Part shown: positions 59,341 through 64,000 of the stretch, piece by piece
How positions within the stretch are numbered: the first letter of the stretch is position 1
Layout: the number at the start of each line of letters is the position of its first letter
NCBI GenBank assembly: GCA_015680685.1
Contig: MNCI01030902.1
Location: forward strand, 814,447 to 878,446
DNA: 64,000 nucleotides
Direction: 5' to 3'
Source of the DNA: Gnetum montanum
Lineage: Eukaryota > Streptophyta > Gnetopsida > Gnetales > Gnetaceae
Position numbers and translations under genes: made by a program
Notes under the pieces: model-generated
The model's input: the letters and a program-made list of their open reading frames with translations, nothing else
Database searches by the model: none
Told to the model about the DNA's origin: nothing

Positions 59341-61029
59341 ATCCCATAATTTAATCATGACCCATAGTTTAATTATGGTTGAATTGCAACCACTCTCTGT
59401 TCTTTTTGAGTAAATTGCAACTCACGGTTCACTTTCAATCTTTGTTGCTACCTTACCACAACTTGCATTTAACTTGCAATCTTACCAGATAAATGATAGC
59501 TATTGTTTCTTGTGTGAAAGGACACGCTGTGACTTGTAGCTAGCTCATGGTCTTCTATCACAACTTGTATTTCAGCTTGTGGTTTAGATAATTTAGCTCA
59601 TGGTTTCATTGTGGTTTTGCCAGTTTTCACTGCAACCAAGCTCTTACACATGGTCCTCCTTGCAATTATTTTTTTCAATGCACTTTGGCCTCTATCCTAT
59701 TGAATTAGACACTTGATGCCTCCCTTGCCATTGCTGCACACTCTGATAAGCTATTTTTTTCTGTTATTTCCTATGAATTTTCTTGTAAGTTTTGCATTTA
59801 GTTCAACTATTATGTTGGTGACATGTTCTAATGTTTTGAAAAGAGTTCTCAAATATAATATTGATAAGCTTGTGGCTAGATTTTTGACTATGAACACTTT
59901 CTATGTAATGTATATTAAATGACATGATGTTGATTGTTTCTTTAAAGAAATTGAGTATGTCTGTCTAATTTTGAGGTTTAAACATAGTGGCATTAAAGCT
60001 AGGTTGGTTGTATTAACTGTTTATTTTTGTGGCTAGGCTTTGGCTAAGGTGGTTTGAACTATGTTTATGTCATAAATTAAGTTTACATGAGGACCTAAAC
60101 CCTTGATTTTTTTTGCTAAAATTTATTTATATTTGACTTTTCAGTTCTTTAGTCGACCCTAATCTTGAACACTGTTACTTAGAAAATTGCATGAAATTAG
60201 TGGAAAAAATAGACAAAATAAAAACTTACAGCAGATGTATAATCAACAATAAAGTTGAACATGGCCCAAAGGAACCACCCTAGTGGCAACATGTTTTAGT
60301 TACTTTGGCATAATTAGTTATTTTGTTGCATACTACTATGAAATAGAATGTAGATGTGGCTAGAAGGCATTATTGTATAGAAGCAAATATCATACAAACT
60401 ATGATGTTTTAAACAATTTTTTAAAACATATGCAATTCTATTAGCAAAACATAGCGAGCAACCGATCACCCTGGTAACCTACCAAGGTTTCTTAGGGCTT
60501 GCCTTGAGTTACAAAGATCAAAGAGGCACTCCAACCTTATTCTGGCCCTTTGGTAAGCCCCCAAGGCTGTGGTTGATGCTCGCATGGATCCCTCATCATT
60601 GGTTTTGGCTCCATCAGTTTTAGCTTTATCAGTTAAATTGAAGCTCTTCTATTCTCATAAGGATTGTACTGTACATATGGACCTTACAAATGTAGGCTTG
60701 ACAGAACATGTTGTGGGGGAGACATCATTGGATGATGAGTCTAGGAAATCATTTTTCATTACTGTCCTCATTGCCTATTGATATTGGCCATGAGGTGAAA
60801 CAATTGGTTGTGGAGTAGCTATTTATTTAGACAGATGTTGAGGAGTAGGTTTGCTATGTGGACGTAGTTGTGAAGTAGGTTGTGCAGGATTATATTAAAG
60901 CAAATATGTTTTGGATTCTTGAATAATTGGAGTAACATTTCAAAAAGGATGGTGAAGCCTATAAGGTTATTGAGCTTAAATAGTTATGAATTTATATTTA
61001 TAGGGGGCTATTAGAGGAGGCTATGGAAT
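59341..61029. other. Unassigned AT-rich stretch
   Basis: No domain, LTR pair or tandem repeat recognised. GTGACTTGTAGCTAGCTCATGG and similar short phrases recur at 59450-59650. A 70-codon frame at 60569-60781 has no recognisable content. Confidence 0.4.
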
Positions 61030-61079
61030 GACAACGAGAAAAGGAACAACAAAGAAAGATAATCTAATAGGAATACTCC

Positions 61080-61999
61080 TTGTTCATGAATTTCAACTAA
61101 GTTGTTCTATAAAACGTCATTCTTTTACCCTCCCCTTTGAAGCTTATTTGCTTCTATTCCCAAATCCATTGAGTTTTTTTTTTTTTTTTTGTCTTGAGTG
61201 CCAAATCATAAGTCTCATCAAGGGTTTGAGGCTCATAGAATGAGAACTCCTACTAGTACACCATCTTGAGACCTTAAAGAAAGATTAAAGTCTATTCATA
61301 TTTCTCCTAGTTTACCTTAGCTTGATCGAATAGTTCCCAAAACTCAATATAAAATTCCTTGACATCTTTGTCTTCCTACCTAAGGAATTTGAGCTTCATG
61401 ATTGGCTCATCTATATAGAGATTATTCAAATTTTCATCTCAACCTATATTTCATCAAATATCAATCCCTAATAGGTTGATTGTTTTGCTTCTCATAACTT
61501 TGGGATTTTTTCCCCACCAAGTCAAAGTCATTCCTTCTAATCTAGATTTAGTAATTAGTATCTTCAAATGACTTGGTATCTCCTCTAAATCAAAATGCTT
61601 GTCAAGTGCCATCAACCAACTTGCAAAAGCATTGGTGTCATCTACACTATTGAAAGTTTTCAATTCCACATAAGGAAGTCTCACAACATTTCTAAATGCT
61701 ATGGAAAGCCTTGCTTCATCTTTATCATCAAGCTTGCCATGAGAAGATGTAAATGTCTATGATGGAGTTCTTAGAATTTTGACATAAGGATTTTCTCCGT
61801 CTACTAGGTTGAGAAACTTCTTCATCACCATTTGAACAAGAATGATCATCATCATGACGAGTTTGAATCTGTATGGGACCTACATTTCTATCTACCTTGG
61901 GATTGATCTCATCTACTCGTTCAACCATCAACTGAAAAATAGATTTCATGCTCTCCATATCTTTGTTCAGGCTTGAACATTTTTCTTCTTAGGAGCCAT
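61080..61999 (-). pseudogene. gag of chromovirus-like element K
   Basis: Minus strand, ATG at 61997-61999 (MAPKKKNV). Bases 61728-61958 encode an acidic N-terminal region. Bases 61454-61684 encode a gag core with LPYVELKTFNSVDDTNAFAS, WLMALDKHFDLEEIP and KSRLEGMTLTWWGKN, the retrotransposon gag domain including its WW pair. Near 61250-61190 a decayed PQTLDETYDLA-like stretch matches element I (PQTLDEAFELA). Frameshifts and stops break the frame; a run of about 16 T lies at 61177-61192. Confidence 0.75.
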
Positions 62000-62047
62000 A
62001 TGAAACAAATAAAAAAATTCAAACCAATTCCAAACAACAATAAACCT

Positions 62048-62063
62048 AATTCTTTGATACTAA
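62048..62063 (-). other. Primer binding site of element K (initiator tRNA-Met type)
   Basis: The minus strand reads ATTAGTATCAAAGAATTAGG, close to the common plant site TTGGTATCAGAGC with G-to-A and C-to-A changes. It lies four bases from the LTR end. Confidence 0.6.
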
Positions 62064-62066
62064 TCT

Positions 62067-62969
62067 TGGAGTAGGGTCACTTTGATTTGCTCTAACTCTA
62101 AAAAACATTGAATCTAGATATTATGTGAGATAATTTAATTGTTAGAAAATCAGAAAATCAGCTATGTTTAATTAATGCTAGAAGAAGATTACAAATACAA
62201 TGGAGTCCAATCCACAGAACACAAAACACACACACTCAATGATATTGCAGAGCATGAGGCTCTGCAACCACACACACGATTGACCTTAATGCAATACACA
62301 ATCAAACTAGATCTCTTCCTCACATAGAATCCAGATCCAAACCCATAGAGCTATGGCCAATACCACCACACACGGTTGACCATTGATATGCACATCACTC
62401 GCATGCAGTCTCTCTTCCAGCTCTCATGCACTTATGTCTTAAAACATGTAAACATAATCAATATTTATCAATTACAAGACCAAGACTTAAGGAAAATTTC
62501 CTCATGACTAGCTTGAAGATTCTTGGTTGTTTCTAATCTTGGAGTCAACATTCTTGGCTATTTCCAATTTTCAATGGCCACCTCGCAGCTTTTTTCCTAA
62601 TCACAAGATGTCTCTTTGTTAAACCCATCATTCAGGCAAGACATCTACATGCAAGGCAAGATGTCTCCTTTGGAGATATGATGTCTCCTCTACCCACAAG
62701 ACATCTATGGAGTGACATCTCCATTGTTGGAAAGAAGTTTGTGTCAACCTAGCTCTTGGACAAGACATGTACACAACTAGGAAGATGTCTCCTGTGTCAT
62801 CTCAGCTCTTAGGAAATACATCTACACTACTGAGAAGATGTCTCCTCTGACATCTTAGCTCTCAAGTAGGACATCTACGAAGGTCCAAGATGTCTTCCAA
62901 GTTGCTAAATACCTTCATTCTTCTTTCTATAAGAATGAAAAGAGGTTCAAAAGAGGTGTTCCTACATCA
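62067..62969 (-). repeat. 5' LTR of element K with AGACATCT/AGATGTCT array
   Basis: About 903 bp on the minus strand, TGATGTAGGAACACC to CCCTACTCCA. Between 62600 and 62900 about twelve AGATGTCT or GACATCT motifs occur in both orientations. Confidence 0.65.
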
Positions 62970-64000
62970 AATATTTTTAAATGACTCTATATCTAGGGCA
63001 CATTGCACCATCAAAGCATTGCCTAGTTCAACAAGGTAAAGAAAAAAAATAGAGAATAATACCTGACATAAAGGACTTATCTATCTTTTAACTACAAAGA
63101 AAAATGCTCATTATGAGGCAGGTAACCAAAAATTTGAATGAACAGATATTGGGATGTAAGATTAGCAACCCTTGACTTATATACATCATCAGGGAGAATA
63201 AAATCAGGCATCTTAGTTGCATTCACTAGAAGGCATCATAAATTTTTACTTGCCAATTTGTAAATATGTATTATTTGAATTAACAAAAATTTCCACATCG
63301 ACAAAATAAGTAGACATTCTAGCACCAATTAAAGAAGTTGAAATTAATTTAGAATCTCCATATGGGAATTCTAGAGAGATCAAATCTGTTAGAGAAAAAT
63401 CAAAGAAATATAAATAACATCCATTGAAATAAATTAGATTTGTTGGAAAAACATCAAATTAGTTGCAAACATATCCAAAAGAAATTAAAACTAATATTAC
63501 TATGATCTTGAATCTTGAGGAGCTTGCTTATCAACTTGTTAGCCAAGTTACTTAATGGAGTTTTTAACTTACCTTTTAGCTTGTTTATATTTTACTATTT
63601 CACCATCACTTCTAATTAATTTCCATCTTAAAAGCTCTTTTGTTCATAACTTTTTACCTCTAAACACCAACATTTCTGTCTTGCATTTGAAAGACATTTC
63701 CACAGGTACTTGGAAGTTTAATTTAATAAAGTTATATATATTGCAAGTAAAAATGGTTTTCTTTACTTATTTTATAATTACGTGTACCAGTGGCTTTAAT
63801 ATTCCCAAGAGATTGCTATGCTTTGCTACTTATTCAAACAGTTAATGCTAAATTGCATGTCAAACTTATATTAAAACCTTTTAAAGATATTTGTATTTGG
63901 ATTTAGCTCATAGAGGTAAGGTATAGCAAACGAGGGCATGTCCTACTGCTTTTCCTTTTTCTTAATGTTTTTGTTTTTCACCCAGGAGGATAGAAATTTC
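62970..64000. other. Unassigned AT-rich end of window
   Basis: No domain recognised on either strand. A 96-codon frame at 63555-63845 is AT-rich and hydrophobic, without a family match. Confidence 0.4.

Larger units (their letters stand above)
61030..62969 (-). mobile_element. Chromovirus-like element K: 5' LTR and gag
   Basis: Minus strand: LTR 62067-62969, primer site 62048-62063, gag start 61999, gag readable to about 61100. Protease and pol are absent. It is of the same clade as element I, judging by gag similarity and shared LTR motifs. Confidence 0.72.

Noticed and set aside
60569-60781. 70-codon frame in the unassigned stretch
   Set aside because: No domain, no codon or context support, and short enough to be chance.

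Overview
The window is repeat-dominated nuclear DNA of a land plant. The plus and minus strands carry decayed LTR retrotransposons of the Athila, Tat and chromovirus types and one LINE. The low CpG content, old nested insertions and almost complete absence of genes suggest a very large genome, possibly a gymnosperm. That assignment is inference; nothing in the sequence fixes the species. I found no intact cellular gene, rRNA, tRNA or CRISPR array.

Layout. 1-1283: 3' part of an Athila-like gag-protease (copy A, + strand). 1284-6925: Tat-like element H1 (- strand): LTR, tandem-repeat-rich 3' UTR, integrase and an open RNase H domain. 7281-27600: second Tat-like element H2 (- strand), split inside its integrase by element B (10417-24836, - strand, target duplication CTTAG). 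B is split inside its gag by element C (14534-21904, + strand, target duplication GTAAC). B and C belong to one Athila-like family and carry gag and protease but no polymerase. 27600-30025: repeats, including about nine copies of a ~194-bp tandem unit. 30030-49275: Athila-like element F (+ strand), holding two later insertions in its 3' UTR: a solo Tat-like LTR (32164-33500, target duplication ATTAG) and a 13.3-kb Athila-like element E (34239-47531). E keeps gag, protease, RT, RNase H, integrase and a long extra ORF in the env position, all broken by stops. 49276-51190: a LINE remnant (- strand). 51200-53800: a CpG-retaining, apparently low-copy stretch with a short tandem repeat. 54200-57088, 57089-58200 and 61030-62969: pieces of three chromovirus-like elements (I, J, K).

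The insertions can be ordered in time from the nesting: H2, then B, then C; F, then the solo LTR and E. The Athila-like copies share LTR ends (TGATGA...CATCA), a tRNA-Asp-type primer site, a TATA box, an AATAAA signal and the polypurine tract ATGGGGGTA. They differ mainly in U3, which holds copy-specific arrays of short palindromes. B and C look like non-autonomous gag-protease derivatives of an E-like element: pol and the env-position ORF are missing, and in B the protease linker runs directly into the integrase C-terminus.
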